From Kuschelorhynchus macadamiae (lineage: Eukaryota > Arthropoda > Insecta > Coleoptera > Curculionidae): 64,000 bases of DNA. This document shows, piece after piece, positions 35,520-47,110 of the stretch. Positions within the stretch are counted from its first letter, which is position 1, and the number at the start of each line of letters is the position of its first letter. The notes under the pieces were generated by a model. The model was not told the DNA's origin and searched no databases. It saw only the letters and a list, made by a program, of their open reading frames with translations. The position numbers were made by a program, and so were the translations under genes. The stretch is from the NCBI GenBank assembly GCA_030620095.1, contig JAUTXW010002147.1, forward strand, positions 248,001 to 312,000. The letters run 5' to 3'.

Positions 35520-35715
35520 AAAACTGGTGGTTATTACGAAACGATCGATATGATTTATGTGTTAGAAGGAAGTGAAAGAAATTGTTTGTTAGCGATAAGA
35601 CTATATCACGAGAAATATCCTGATAGAAGACAAACCCGAGAAGCGCTATTGAAGGATTATGCAACGGTTTGATGAGACGGGAAATGTAGAATACAAGAAA
35701 ACTGATTGGGTCAAA
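35520..35715 (+). pseudogene. DUF4817 N-terminal fragment, plus strand
   Basis: Reads TIDMIYVLEGSERNCLLAI, RLYHEKYPDRRQTREALL, then after a frameshift MQRFDETGNVEYKKTDW. It matches the minus-strand copy at 36580-36804 (MIYMIYVLGASEETCLLAT, IIYHDKYPDRRQPHRSAFE). Only the helix-turn-helix region remains. Confidence 0.8.
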
Positions 35716-35744
35716 CTAGTTAGCAGAGCTAGGACGTAACGTAA

Positions 35745-36804
35745 CGAACGTAAAAATAAGTAACAAATCGTATAAAACAGCAAAAACTACTTAATTATAT
35801 TTTCGAAATGACCACCGTTTTGTTCGTCACAAATATTTAAACGATTTTCAAAAGATACGCTAACACCTCTTAATGTATTAAAATTAATATTATTAAATAC
35901 AATGTAGGATTATAGTGGGAAGAGGACAGGCAAATAAAACCACTATGGTAATTTATATCCCAAAGTTTCGTGGTCAATTACCACTTTCTCGAGGGCCTAT
36001 AATAAAGAAAAAGACACATTACATTTGGTCGTAATATGATAAACCTATCTAACTTAAAACGTCTAAAATTGTACTTGCATGCCTTTATACATTTTTAAAG
36101 GTATCCAGACCGTTTGAGGTACTGGTAAGTTATGCATTATTATTTTTGTCTTAATGTGTTCAATTTATTGTTGCTCGTCATTTTTTAAATAGGGTTAAGT
36201 ACAATTTTTGACGTCTCAAGTTAGATAGGTTTATCATAGTACGACCAAATATAATATGTCTTCTTTTTCTTTATTATAGGTCCTTGAGAAAAAGGGTAAC
36301 GAAACGTTGGGATATAAATTACCATAGTGGTTTTATTTGCCTGCCCTCTTCCCACTATAATCCTCTACAATGAACGATTTAAAGAGTGCCATACGAATTT
36401 CATTATTAAATACAATACAGTAAGCCTTTGTTTAAAAAAATGCGTACCGATTACAAATTTTCTAATAATTCCACTCCTGACGTTAAGAGACCACCTTCGT
36501 AGAACAGTGGTTTTACTTACGTTTCCCTTGCAATTCTTGTTGAGCCAATATGTGGGTCTTCTATAACTTTTAAGTTTACCACTAACTCGTTCTCCTCATT
36601 TAAAACAGGTTTGGCGCGATCAGTTTTCGTGTATTCTACAAACGTCTCATCAAACCGTTGCATAAGTCTTTCAAAAGCGCTTCTGTGTGGTTGTCTTCTA
36701 TCAGGATACTTATCATGATATATTATTGTCGCTAACAAACAAGTCTCTTCACTTGCTCCTAGCACATAAATCATATAGATCATTTCCTGTCTATTAAAAT
36801 TCAT
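35745..36804 (-). pseudogene. DUF4817/DDE transposase relic split by fold-back insertion
   Basis: The minus strand starts MNFNRQEMIYMIYVLGASEE, continues HDKYPDRRQPHRSAFERLMQ, RFDETFVEYTKTD and DPHIGSTRIARETQELQGK. The C-terminus is found at about 35790-35870 as RGVSVSFENRLNICDEQNGG then HFENII, which is the usual tail. The whole catalytic domain is missing and the fold-back element sits between the two ends. Confidence 0.8.
35904..36401. mobile_element. Fold-back insertion with 15 bp target duplication
   Basis: Two ~170 bp arms (about 35899-36078 and 36190-36371) are inverted copies: ggattatagtgggaagagg, caaataaaaccactatggta, aaacctatctaact and their complements. The insertion is bounded by attattaaatacaat at 35889-35903 and 36402-36416. 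A 15 bp duplication points to retroelement-type integration. Arm sequences such as GAAACGTTGGGATATAAATT and a GTGGT-AATTG-ACCAC hairpin before GAAAC resemble degenerate Penelope-like terminal repeats. Confidence 0.8.
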
Positions 36805-37074
36805 CTTTGCGTCTTACAATAGAAACTGTACTTAGTTTTTAATACAAAACTCAAACATAAGCATTACTTGACAAATCAAGTTTGTATTGACAGATTAACG
36901 TCATTTGTAAAAATAAGGTCCACTAAATTTTTGTCACTGGACACAACAAAAATTTCAAAAAGAGCCAAGATTTGCTGACTTTTTGTGTTATTTACTGACG
37001 AAGCAAGCAACAAATGTACCTCTAATATTTTCGAACAGTAGCTCTAAATCTTGAATGGACCATGCACCCTGTAT

Positions 37075-37140
37075 ATATTACTAAATGACTATGTAGCAAA
37101 CGAAATTAGGTCACCCTTCACTATTCCTATAGTCTATTTC
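37075..37140 (+). repeat. Terminal module of the dispersed 'AAAATGGCGGCC' repeat
   Basis: tatattactaaatgactatg, acgaaattaggtcacccttc and actattcctatag match the module closing the repeat array at 52150-52205 and the module at 46985-47060. Confidence 0.6.
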
Positions 37141-37148
37141 AGAAATAT

Positions 37149-38803
37149 ATAGAGTAATAAAATAGGGAATTTCGTCCAGTTTGGTTGAGTTTCGGGGTCG
37201 TCCATAGGCGTATGTAAACTTTGTTTATATAAATACTAATAAAGATATTTTTAAATCCCTGTCCTTTTGCATACCTAATGAGGTTTTATTATTCTATAGA
37301 TTACATTTATTACTCAATGCATACATAATAAGTTAGTACTTAATGGAGGCAGGTAATAAAACACAGATTATAAACACATCTTAATTGTATTTTAAACATG
37401 TTAGTATTTGCTGTTACCCCATACTGTGCTAACGGTATTACAAGAATATTATTAAAATTGCGACATTCACTCCAACGAAAATACTTTCTAATAAATTATC
37501 CAATATCAGTGAGTGAAAAAGTTATTATTTTAAATGTACACGATTGCATAAAACACGATTACCCTAGTTTTACTATACAATGAATTGTTGAACGATGTTC
37601 CCGAGTGACTGAAATTGGAAAGTCGACCGTTTTCAAATTATCGAGGGAGAGAAAGGTAGCAGATCAAGTGAATGAAGACACCAATTGTGCAATTCAAAGA
37701 AAAGTTGACAAGAAATACACACTCTAGATAAAATTTTAATCGAGCTTGGCCAGGATGACAGCATTTCCTTGATAACTAGGAAACTCTTATGGACAACTTT
37801 AAAAATTACGGATTTTGCCTGGGAAAAGCCTAACCGAAAATCACTTTTACTGGAAAGCGATGAAATTGGAAATACTTAAGAAGTATAAAGCAGTACCGCA
37901 GGGAGCAAAAGAAAAATTTTTATCTTGATGAGACACAGATCAATGAAAGTTATATAGTACAAAACACGTATCAAGACAAAAATATAACCAATGCCCGCCA
38001 AGCTTTCATCGAAGGCCTGTCAAAGGGTATTAAAGTGCCTTCGGGAAAAGAGAAGAAACTAATAATTGCGCACATTGGAAGCGCAGAGAAATTTTTAAAA
38101 GAAGGTTTGCTAACTTTTTAGTCGACTTATCGACTGTCTAACTACGAAAGGTATTTATTCAGCCATAGCAAATTTTCATTTACACAAAAATCGTTTTATG
38201 AAATATGCCGTGGAAGATATAGCAGAAAAATATAATGTAACTGCGCTGCGCTTTCCGCCATATCATTGCGAACTAAATCCTATAGAAATCATATAGGCGC
38301 AATTGAAAGGATTTGTAGGAAGACAAAACACGACATTTAAAATGAAAGATGTTAAGCTACGGTTTGATCAAGCCAATAAGGAACTGACCCCAGAGAACTG
38401 GCGAAAAGCAGTAGTCCAGCATGTGATTAAACACGAGGAGAAAATATGGAATCTTGGCAACCTGATCGATCAGACTCTTTAATTATAATGTCAAGAGGTG
38501 ATGGCAGTTCTTCAGATGAGGAGGAACATAACCTATTATAATTTAATTGTTTAATTAAATTTAAATTATTTCTATAAGTCTACAACCGCATGCCTTTGGC
38601 GTACCATTTTCAGTGTTTATGAACGGATAACAATAGGCAAAATGCCTAAATTAACCTAAAAGCGGGTGGTACTACCTGCGCTTGATGAAAAGAAAGAATT
38701 TTGCAATGAGATCATTGCTAAACTATGGAACTGGCATCCATTATTGATAGGGTACCTTGTAGTCTTTTTGCATACCTAATGAGGTTTTATTACTCTATAC
38801 ATT
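37149..38803 (+). mobile_element. DDE transposon remains with TATAGAGTAATAAAA ends
   Basis: The left end near 37149 (tatagagtaataaaata) is the inverted partner of 38788-38803 (ttttattactctata). The right-end block (ttttgcatacctaatgaggt) also occurs at 37268-37287, so a ~150 bp short copy (37149-37301) and a longer copy appear joined. A transposase relic lies between. Confidence 0.65.
37400..38540 (+). pseudogene. DDE transposase relic (LDET / MDNASYH family)
   Basis: N-terminal helix-turn-helix: SVSEKVIILNVHDCIKHDYP, SRVTEIGKSTVFKLSRE. Then ITRKLLWTTLKITDFAWEKP, NRKSLLLESDEI, and the first catalytic block YLDETQIN near 37925. GKEKKLIIAHIGSAEKF follows; then a frameshift; then RFPPYHCELNPIEI near 38250-38285 with the third acidic residue, KGFVGRQNTTFKMKDVKLRF, ENWRKAVVQHVIKHEEKIWN and SSSDEEEHNLL. 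The middle block with the second Asp is missing. The same family appears at 45740-46390 (with that block) and 53090-53665 (N-terminal half). Confidence 0.82.
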
Positions 38804-39728
38804 TTTGAAACAGAGTTTTTTTTAAATCAAAGGAAAGATTTATTACGCGTGAAGTTGTGGTTGAAGAAAAATTACCGACTTTCTGTGCTTTATATCATTA
38901 TGCTTATGAAGCAACACTTAAAAAAAGTAACTGTGCCGGACATGTATAAACTTTTTCATTTAAATTATTGGCATGGATATTTGTTTCACTAGTACTACTA
39001 CATCGTTACGATCGTTACGGAACTGAACGGACACGTCTTTCATATATTTAAAAAGACCCTTAACGTTATCTTTTAGTTCTAGTATTGACGTGGCTTACGC
39101 CTTAGTTAGTAAGACCTGAAAGAAATGTATACTTCAAACAGGTTCGATGGACGCACTACTCAAAAATGCCAACCTTCTAAAGTACCCCTAGAGGAAGTTG
39201 ATTTATTTGTAAAAAAAACAAATTAGATCGTGAGAGTCTTCCAGGGAATCTATCAATTTTTATCTTACCTCCCTTTGAATTTTTGCATATGTTAAATTTA
39301 CAAATTACGCAAAATTCCTATCACTAAACCCTCATAATAGTAAGCGTATATTAAAAACGAGAATTTATCTATTCTAACCGAGAATGCGTCATTTCCCTTT
39401 TTTTCAATAAAAGTGTCCTATATTATGAAAGTTTCAGTAACTTTTTTCAGTATTATGAGCACTAAAGGGTAAAGGTCCTGATGGAAATTTTATGTTTTCT
39501 ATGGAAAACTTTCTTTTTATACGGCTTTGCGGCCCATACAGAAATGTACGAAATGTATGAAAATTGCGATCTTGTGTTTTATCATTTTTATTTAAAGGTT
39601 AGACTGTGTTAATTAAAATAAATTCTAAAAGCAGCCTACATTTAACTTGAAATAATTGCTTCGAGATAGTGGGTAAAATACTGGTAAGTTCCAGAACTTT
39701 GCAAGAAAACAAAGGTTATTTATATATA
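38804..39728. other. Unassigned intronic sequence
   Basis: No coding motif, RNA gene or element end recognised on either strand. Confidence 0.5.
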
Positions 39729-40094
39729 CAGGGTGTTTCAAAAAACATTAATGTGAGATTCCTTGTCCAAAAATAAGGCGAAAAGTTCATATGTACATGG
39801 ATCCGCAAATGTTTGGTTTTTGAGATACGGGGTGTTGAAATCTTATTTTCAATTTTTTAAATAACTTTTACGAGGAACGATATTTTCGCACATAATTTGG
39901 TGACCGGGGGTTTTTGAGGTGAGAAATCAGAATTTGGTATTAGCTTTTATGCCAAGGGGGCGCTGCAGACGCTATTATAATTTCACTTAATTTGCCGTAA
40001 CTTTTTTGACAGCGAGATTCTTTTTTTTTTCTTTATAAATAAACCTTGATCGTACATATCTTCTAAGCAAAATGAAATATTTAAAAAAATAGAA

Positions 40095-40210
40095 CCAACT
40101 TCAAAAAAAAATTGCTAAAAATTAAAACAGTAATATTTTATTCATTCCTTAAACATAGACATTTTGAAGTCGACGCCCACCCAGCCATTACAAAATATAG
40201 TTGATGTATT
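40095..40210. repeat. Repeat shared with 21488-21605
   Basis: ttcaaaaaaaaattgctaaa, tattttattcattcc, tagacattttgaagtcgac and cagccattacaaaatatagt match the start of the insertion at 21488-21605. Confidence 0.75.
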
Positions 40211-40634
40211 TTAAATTACATTACATATAACCAAATACATAGCTAGCCTTATATCTTTTAAATCTAATGCCCGAATCTGTTGGTCTCAGGGCCCCTCGTG
40301 GTAAAATTGATATTTCCATCCAATCGCTGAGCCCAAAGTCAAATGGTAATATTAACTTCCTACAGGACATATAATTGTCCAAACAGACTAATAACGAATT
40401 TGCACTTCGAGACATGCGCAGAAATATTTTGGGGGCCTTGCATCTGTTATATAGGTTAGTGAATGAAGATTTTATTGACGGCCGTGTTATAGAAGACAAT
40501 TTAGGTAAACTAAATGTAAACTATAAAACAACTCCAACCCCAGCAGCGATCAAATTTACTGGGTAGTTCGAGTTCTAAATAGTGACGTAACCCTCTCTGA
40601 ATAACATATAATTAGTGAGTATAGGTAATACGTG

Positions 40635-40768
<134 letters not shown>

Positions 40769-41077
40769 TACAGATTAGTCATTATTTGGGCACCGACTTC
40801 AAATGTCCATATTTAAGGAATAATTAAGATATTATTTTTTACTTTTTGCCGATTTGTTTAAGACGGTTTGTAGTATATGTATATTCAATTGTATATAACA
40901 TATTACGAAAATTGACGAATAGAGAAGTAAACGACACTATTAAAATTAGATTTTATCATAATTATATATATAATAATTACGAGAGTAGTCGGTTAATAAC
41001 GTTTTTTTTTTATACCGAATGTTCATTTTTCGAAAATGTCAAGTAAAATACTAGATTTTGAGGTTGCACATTTTCAT

Positions 41078-41390
41078 AGTCACCCTGTAGGTATAAAATT
41101 ACATAACACTATAGCAAAAAAAGCAAATGGAGTTGTGTGTCTATTACACGCCTCAATGCTTTAGTGTGAAAAGGGTATTTAAAAAAATGTAAATTTAATT
41201 CTAAAACTCGCTGCCTTTATCGCCCTGAACGGATTTCAAATCAAAATACATGGGACCAAGGAGAAACGCCCTGTACAATTTGGCATTTGACTCATCAAAA
41301 TCGGCCAAGCCGTTCAGACAATATGCGAGAACAAACATAAAAAAATACATACAGGTCGAATTGAGAACCTCCTCCTTTTTTGAAGTCGGT
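41078..41390. repeat. Dispersed repeat copy (partner at 21181-21487)
   Basis: Carries ataaaattacataacacta, gaaaagggtatttaaaaaaa, atacatacaggtcgaattga and the full end ctccttttttgaagtcggtt that is displaced to 22722-22742 in the other copy. Confidence 0.75.
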
Positions 41391-41399
41391 TAAAAAGTT

Positions 41400-41880
41400 A
41401 TAAATGCTAAACAACCCTAGAGATGGCAGTTTTCGAGAAATCTGCAAATTTCTATATCGAAGCAGATTACTAAGTCCGTAAGTAAATGAAGTCAGCACTT
41501 ACGTGCCTAGGGGACTCGGTAACCTGCTTCAATTTCGATTAAAAAATGCTTCTTGGTATTGATTTGGCTTTCATTTTCGAATTATTAACTAATTAAAAAA
41601 TGTGCCGTCATTTTATTAATTAAATAATTTATTTCTAACGTTTAAATTATTATTTAATTATTCCTACAATATTAAGTACTAACTAAAAATTAATGAAAAC
41701 AATAGAAGTAATAATTGAAATGGCCGCCTTCAATAACAATGGGTTCACCTCGTCCTATCCAACGGTTTTTTAAGAACTGCCTAATGGGGCAGGGAAATGT
41801 TCTGGTGCTCCGCCATGTTGGAACTATAAATTATTATTTCGCACATTTAGTGGAAGCAAATCTTCTAAATCATTTTGTAG
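41400..41880 (-). pseudogene. Inverted C-terminal transposase fragment plus element end
   Basis: The minus strand at about 41880-41690 reads LQNDLEDLLPLNVRNNNL, WFQHGGAPEHFPAP, RWIG-like and then a 3' region; the following ~300 bp to 41400 match 43290-43440 in opposite orientation (aatcgaaattgaagcaggtt, aaatttgcagatttctcgaa). It is the 3' end of a second copy of the 42205-43220 element. Confidence 0.75.
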
Positions 41881-42204
41881 GAAAGGAAGGTTGATTTACC
41901 GGGCTTCTTTGGTTTTTGAGATACAGGGTGTTAAAACTGAAATCTTATTTTTAATTTTTTTAAATAACTTTTACGAGAAGCGAAATTTTCACACACAATT
42001 TGGTGACCGGTTTTTTTTAACGTGAGAAATCATAATTTGGTATTAGTACAGGCAAGTAGGTGACATTTTTTACTATAGAAACATTTATAAGAATAATTTA
42101 AATGTCAGTTCAAACAGATAAATCAGAAGATATTATTTCCAGTTAAATACTTATTTACAAATAATGCTAAACGTTGAATATTATTTTATTGAATTAACAG
42201 ATAT

Positions 42205-43220
42205 GCTTCTGTGTGATACGCAAGCAAGGTAGAGTTCAAGGGCTGCTGTAACACTGTAACTCAATAAATTTCGTTTATGAAGATTTCCTGGTAAGAAATT
42301 TTTGAAAATCTTGTTAGGCGATTGGCAAATGAAGGTATATTAAAATCTAAAAACATTAGTGCTGGCAGGCAGAGGTATCATAGACGTCCAGAAGTTGACG
42401 ATTTTTTTTTAAATCTTGTGTAAAATATTCCAACAATTAGTACACGAACCATCGCTGACGAAACTGGAAACATTTCTGCTCCATCAGTTCTAAGAATACT
42501 CCATGTACCCGAATCATTTTACTCGAGCTCAAGAATTATTACCAAGGGAATATGCACCTCGACTGCAATTTTGTCATGAGTTTCAATACGAAAATAGGGA
42601 GGATCCATACTTTTTAAATCAAGTTATTTTTACTGATGAAGCTTGTTTCTCCAGGAAAGGTATAATAAATGCCCATAACTTTCACTCATGGTGTGATGAA
42701 AATTCCAATTTATTAAGGCCAGTAAACTCCCATAATCGATTCTCTATTAATATATGAGCAGGGATTGTTAACAGTTAGCTTATTGCCTCCGTTGTACTAC
42801 CAAGTCCGCTAAGTCACGCTTTCTACTTCAATTTTCTACAAAATGATTTAGAAGATTTGCTTCCTCTAAATATTCTACATAAAATTTGTGGTTCCAACAT
42901 AACGGAGCACCAGCGCATTTCGCTGTCCCTGTTAGGTAGTTCTTAAATGAGACCTTTGAAAACCGTTGGATAGGAGGTATAGGTGGACTTATTACTTGGC
43001 CTCCTCGGTCTCCTGATATAAACCCTATAGACTTTTACCTTTCGGGGCATATAAAGGAACTTATTATTATAATACTCCTGAAACCTCAAAATAAAAACTT
43101 TGGCAACGTATAGAGGCCGCATTCGTTTTCATTCGTCAAGACATTGAGCTTTGTCGAAGAGTAAGGATGAACTTCAAAAAAAGAATACGGTGTGGTAGCC
43201 ATTTCAATTATTTCTTGTAA
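42205..43220 (+). pseudogene. DUF4817/DDE transposase relic
   Basis: Frames joined by eye: DMLLCDTQAR (helix-turn-helix), LANEGILKSKNISAGRQRYH, RTIADETGNISAPSVLRILH, PRLQFCHEFQYENREDPYFL, VIFTDEACFSRKGI (first Asp), LQNDLEDLLPLNI, WFQHNGAPAHFAVPVR (second Asp replaced by Asn), ENRWIGGIGGLITWPPRSPD then INPIDFYLSG (third Asp). It lacks a catalytic Asp and has stops and frameshifts, so it is dead. Confidence 0.85.
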
Positions 43221-43675
43221 TTAATGGATTAATAAAATCACGGCATATTTTTTAATTCATTAATATTTCCAAAATGAAAGCATAATCACTACCAAGAGGC
43301 ATTTTTTAATCGAAATTGAAGCAGGTTACTGAGTCCCTTAGGCACATAAGTGGTGACTTCACCTTGCACCTAAGGGACTTGGTAGTCTACTTCGATGTAG
43401 AAATTTGCAAATTTCTCGAAAACGGTCATCTCTCTTTGTTGAGCATATATGAACTTTTCGCCTTATTTTTGGATAAGGAATCTCCCATTAAGCGATTATG
43501 TAGCGGCCCATGTTTTTCGAAACCCCTGTATACATTTCAAAATTTTTCTGACAGGTATTGTTTCAGCCTAGCGAGTAAAGATATTCAGGCATTGTGTATA
43601 AAATGTTTCATTAGGCTTTTTGCCGCCAACATAATCCAAATATGTCTGTTTAGGATTGGGCTAGGTTAATAAACT

Positions 43676-44440
43676 GACGTTAATATCTCTACACTCCATT
43701 TTTAGTTAATGTAAATTAATCCATTGTATGTCGTGGAAATAACTACGATCCCATCTTAACTAATGATTTGGTTTTTATTATCATTATTTTTTTAATTGGA
43801 CTGATCAGTCTAGGGACATTCTCAACTTTGCAAAATACAATAATTTCAAAAACCCATATATTTCCAACACGGCAAAATTCTAACATGAATTGATTCTCAT
43901 ACTTTTATAAAACCCGTCTAATTATAACCCATCATAATCTGCTCAGAAACAGATTATGCTTATTTATCGAAAATATCAAAAACTTTGATATCATCACCCA
44001 TATCATAACCACTTTTTTCTCGTAGCAACAGTAAGAACGCATACATCGAGTAAATCTTGAGGAAGATTAGGCTCTTAGCCGTGAACGTAATCCGATTAAG
44101 TCTGTTTAAGCTGTCGATAATATCTCCTATCTCTATTTCTAGTAAATCGAAGTTAATCCGTTGTTTGTCACAGAAATGCCTATAATCCAATCGTAACTAC
44201 TGGATTGATTCTTTTTTTTTTAATTGAATTAATCAATCTCAAGTATGCAACAACTATGCAAAATACGATAATTCCATAAAACCCATATTTGGGACACGAC
44301 AAATTTTCGTCATGAAACGTGGATTGATTTCCATTGTTTTATGAAACTCGCCTAACCATAAACCGTCATAATCTGCTTAGGAACAGATTATGCTCGCTTG
44401 ACCAAGATGTCAAAAAATTGGTGTCATCACACATGTCCAG
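43676..44440. repeat. Tandem dimer of a ~435 bp unit with a conserved hairpin
   Basis: Unit 1 (about 43676-44030) and unit 2 (about 44105-44435) share aataatctgctcagaaacag/ataatctgcttaggaacaga-type sequence 435 bp apart, plus gttaat...ccgttgtttgtcacagaaa and ttgcaaaatac-type blocks. Each unit has an inverted repeat ataatctg...cagattat at about 43933 and 44368. No coding content; satellite-like or remains of a repeat element. Confidence 0.75.
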
Positions 44441-45739
44441 GGCACGCTATAGGGAGGGGGACAAGCCGCGCATTTGCCTGGACCGCAAAATTTTGAGGGC
44501 CGCAGTTTTTTATAATAAGACAAGACACAAAATCTAGATTTAAAATAACAAAGTATAAGAAGATTGGGCTAAAGTAAACGTAGTAGAAATTAACCGTGAC
44601 GTAATTCTTTACGTCTACACTTTCATCATCAACACTGTAGTCAAAGAAAATGAAGGTGCATCGCATTCTATTAAGAGGTGATGAAAGCGTTCAGGAATAT
44701 ATTTATTTTAAATATTTTAATTATAGACTTAGTATACCTTTTGTGTATTTATGTATGTATTCATTTTGCATGCATTTAACTTTCTGCTAACAACCATTCT
44801 TGCTTTAAATTAGATCCTTTTCTCTGAGCTTTGCCAATAAGATTTTTTTTAACAAACTTAGATAATAGATAATTGCCGAAAAGCTAAAACTTATTTTGAC
44901 GATGTGTTAGGTAATAAATACAATTATTTTAAAAAATTCCAAAGTATTAGCGTATAGTTATAAGAACATGGCATACAGTTACAATATAAAGTTAATTTAG
45001 AAAGAGCGCAACAAGTTCTGAAAATGAATTACTCTTATTTATTTCACTAAAACATTCTTACTATTAATTTGTCACGAAAAAAGGGTAATACGTTCTAAAT
45101 GAAAAGAAATAAGAAGATACATCAACGAAAACTGTAATCTCAAACTTTTCATTAGTACCGTGAAAACATTACTTATCAACCTACTGAAGTTTTATTGTAT
45201 TTACAATTTATTAATAAATATGTAATTTTATAATTCTATAAAATTAAAACTATTTACAGATATAGCTACAAATAAGAGCGCATTCATGAAGGAAAATAAG
45301 CCAACTTTGTATCGAATTAAAAAAAATGGCAGTTCAATCAGACGCAACATATTCAAGTAACATATCATAAAAAACAACGAAATACAGAACCAAAATTTCT
45401 AATTTTATGAAGAATAAAAATCAATTTATATGAGGTATGTTTATGCGAAAAATGTTAAAATGTCTAGTTTACATAAGAAGTTAAATGAATATCTTAGCAT
45501 TTTTTTAATATTTCAGATGATATATAAGAGCAGTTCAAAGAGGTGATTTTAAGTATAATAACAACGCAATGTTGCATAAAATTAAAAAAATGGAAGTTTA
45601 ACACTGTAAGATTATTATTAAAATATAAGGATGAAGTGATTATTGGAAATTAAAAACAATTAACATCTCAATTTGAGAGAAATAAATAATAATTTCTATA
45701 AATAATTGTAAGCCATTTTCATCGTCAGAGGTATAAACA
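44441..45739. other. Unassigned intronic sequence
   Basis: Very AT-rich, no motif found. A 79-codon minus-strand frame at 44427-44666 is unremarkable. Confidence 0.5.
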
Positions 45740-46390
45740 TCAGAATCCTCAAAATCATTTAAAGAAATGATCAGTGGCTTTGTGCCAGATGCATCCCAAG
45801 CTCTTGTTATATCCCACGCGGGAGTCTATAATAACTTTATTAACATGGGCAACATATTTCTTCCAACAGCCACTGGATATTTCATTCAGTACCTTATCCC
45901 ACGTAGCCAGAACATCGTTAATTGTTCCTTTTAATGGTAATATATACTGATCGTATTTCCTCTTACGTTCAGACAAAACCATTTCAATGGCATTATACTG
46001 GCAATGGTATAGTGATAGTCTTAAAATTTTGTATTCAAACTGTAAAATATATTCGTCAAGATGATTATTTTTTTCGGGATTTCTTTAGAAAGAACTAACG
46101 TTCAAATTTTCATCGCCTTTTCTGGGTAATCACTATTTCTGTTTTTTAGCCATTCAATCAATTTATATTTTGGCCAAGACTTATTGAAAATTTCCTCAGT
46201 GATAACTTGCATTATCCATAATAATTAAAGATTTTGGAGGTACCTTTGAAATTCTGTTCATGCTCTCGTGTAGTTTCCCTTTTTAGTCCCGCTACCAAGC
46301 TTTCATTTTTAATAAATCCGTTCTCGTTGCCAGCGTGAAATTTCAATAAGCTGCCTTTCTGAGGGCACCATGACTCCAAAATGTCAAAAT
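45740..46390 (-). pseudogene. DDE transposase relic (MDNASYH family), middle and C-terminus
   Basis: The minus strand has NENGFIKNESLVAG near 46310-46350, SMNRISKVPPKSLIIMDNAS followed by YH near 46205-46250 (second catalytic Asp), KYKLIEWLKNRNSDYPEKAM, LYHCQYNAIEMVLSERKRKY near 45965-46005 (third acidic residue) and DVLATWDKVLNEISSGCWKK with YVAHVNKVI. Stops and frameshifts are frequent. It supplies the block missing from the 37400-38540 copy. Confidence 0.8.
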
Positions 46391-46980
46391 ACTAACACTT
46401 GCTTACATTTCAGTGATCAAACTGAAAGATTAACAGAATTTATTACTTTGTGTGTGTAAGTATTTGCCAAATAAACAACCAAATATGGGAAAAAATTGTC
46501 TTAGAATTTCACGAATTTGAATACCTTTTTACCTTCCTTTTGCAATATAAAACTTTGTGATATTAGGAAGTTCTTCTTAACGTATGGGGCAATAATAAAT
46601 ACCACTATCGTTTAATCAATCGTCTCAATAAAATTTTCCCAAGTCACTGGATAAGTTGATGTGGTCTAATAATTGATGATAACCAAGGCTGTAAGGCCAT
46701 AAGGATCTAGTTTGGTACTTAATTTTAATTAAAAACTTAAGTTTTACTGTAACGAAATGAGCAGACCCCTAATTTGTTGCTAGTATTGGATTTAGTTTTA
46801 GAAGACCTTCTCATAGAGCCCTTACATGACCTAGGCTGCCATTTGAAAAAAAAGTTGGGTGCCTACAAATTAAGGGACTGCAGGGAGGGGGCTGAGAAGA
46901 AGACGAACAACCATTTAAACCACTTCAGTTCTCCAGCGTTTTTGTGAAAAATGACTCATACAAAAGATATGGATTTTGTG
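46391..46980. other. Unassigned intronic sequence
   Basis: Nothing recognised; may include upstream parts of the minus-strand relic. Confidence 0.4.
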
Positions 46981-46984
46981 TATT

Positions 46985-47110
46985 TCTTTTGAACAACCCT
47001 GTATATGTGTTATTTCTAAATGACTTGTGTGGAACTAAATCGGGTCATACGTCACTATTCTTAATAAAGCTCCGGGTAACGGAAATTTGCCGATTTTTTT
47101 TCAGGTGATA
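46985..47110 (+). repeat. Terminal module of the dispersed 'AAAATGGCGGCC' repeat
   Basis: accctgtatatgtgttattt, ctaaatgacttgtgtggaac, gtcactattcttaataaag and ctccgggtaacggaaatttg match 52140-52265 and, inverted, 13420-13500. Confidence 0.65.

Larger units (their letters stand above)
34726..37071. mobile_element. DUF4817-type element remains, TA-flanked, internally rearranged
   Basis: Left end cagggtggtccaacaata after TA (34724-34725); right end ggaccatgcaccctg before TA (37072-37073). Subterminal blocks also match in inverted orientation (ccattcaa...tacatttg at about 34990-35030 and 37005-37055). Inside are N-terminal transposase pieces in both orientations, one C-terminal piece, and a younger fold-back insertion at 35904-36401. 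Inner 'ccctgtatatt' ends at 34908 and 35207 suggest nested pieces. Confidence 0.65.
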
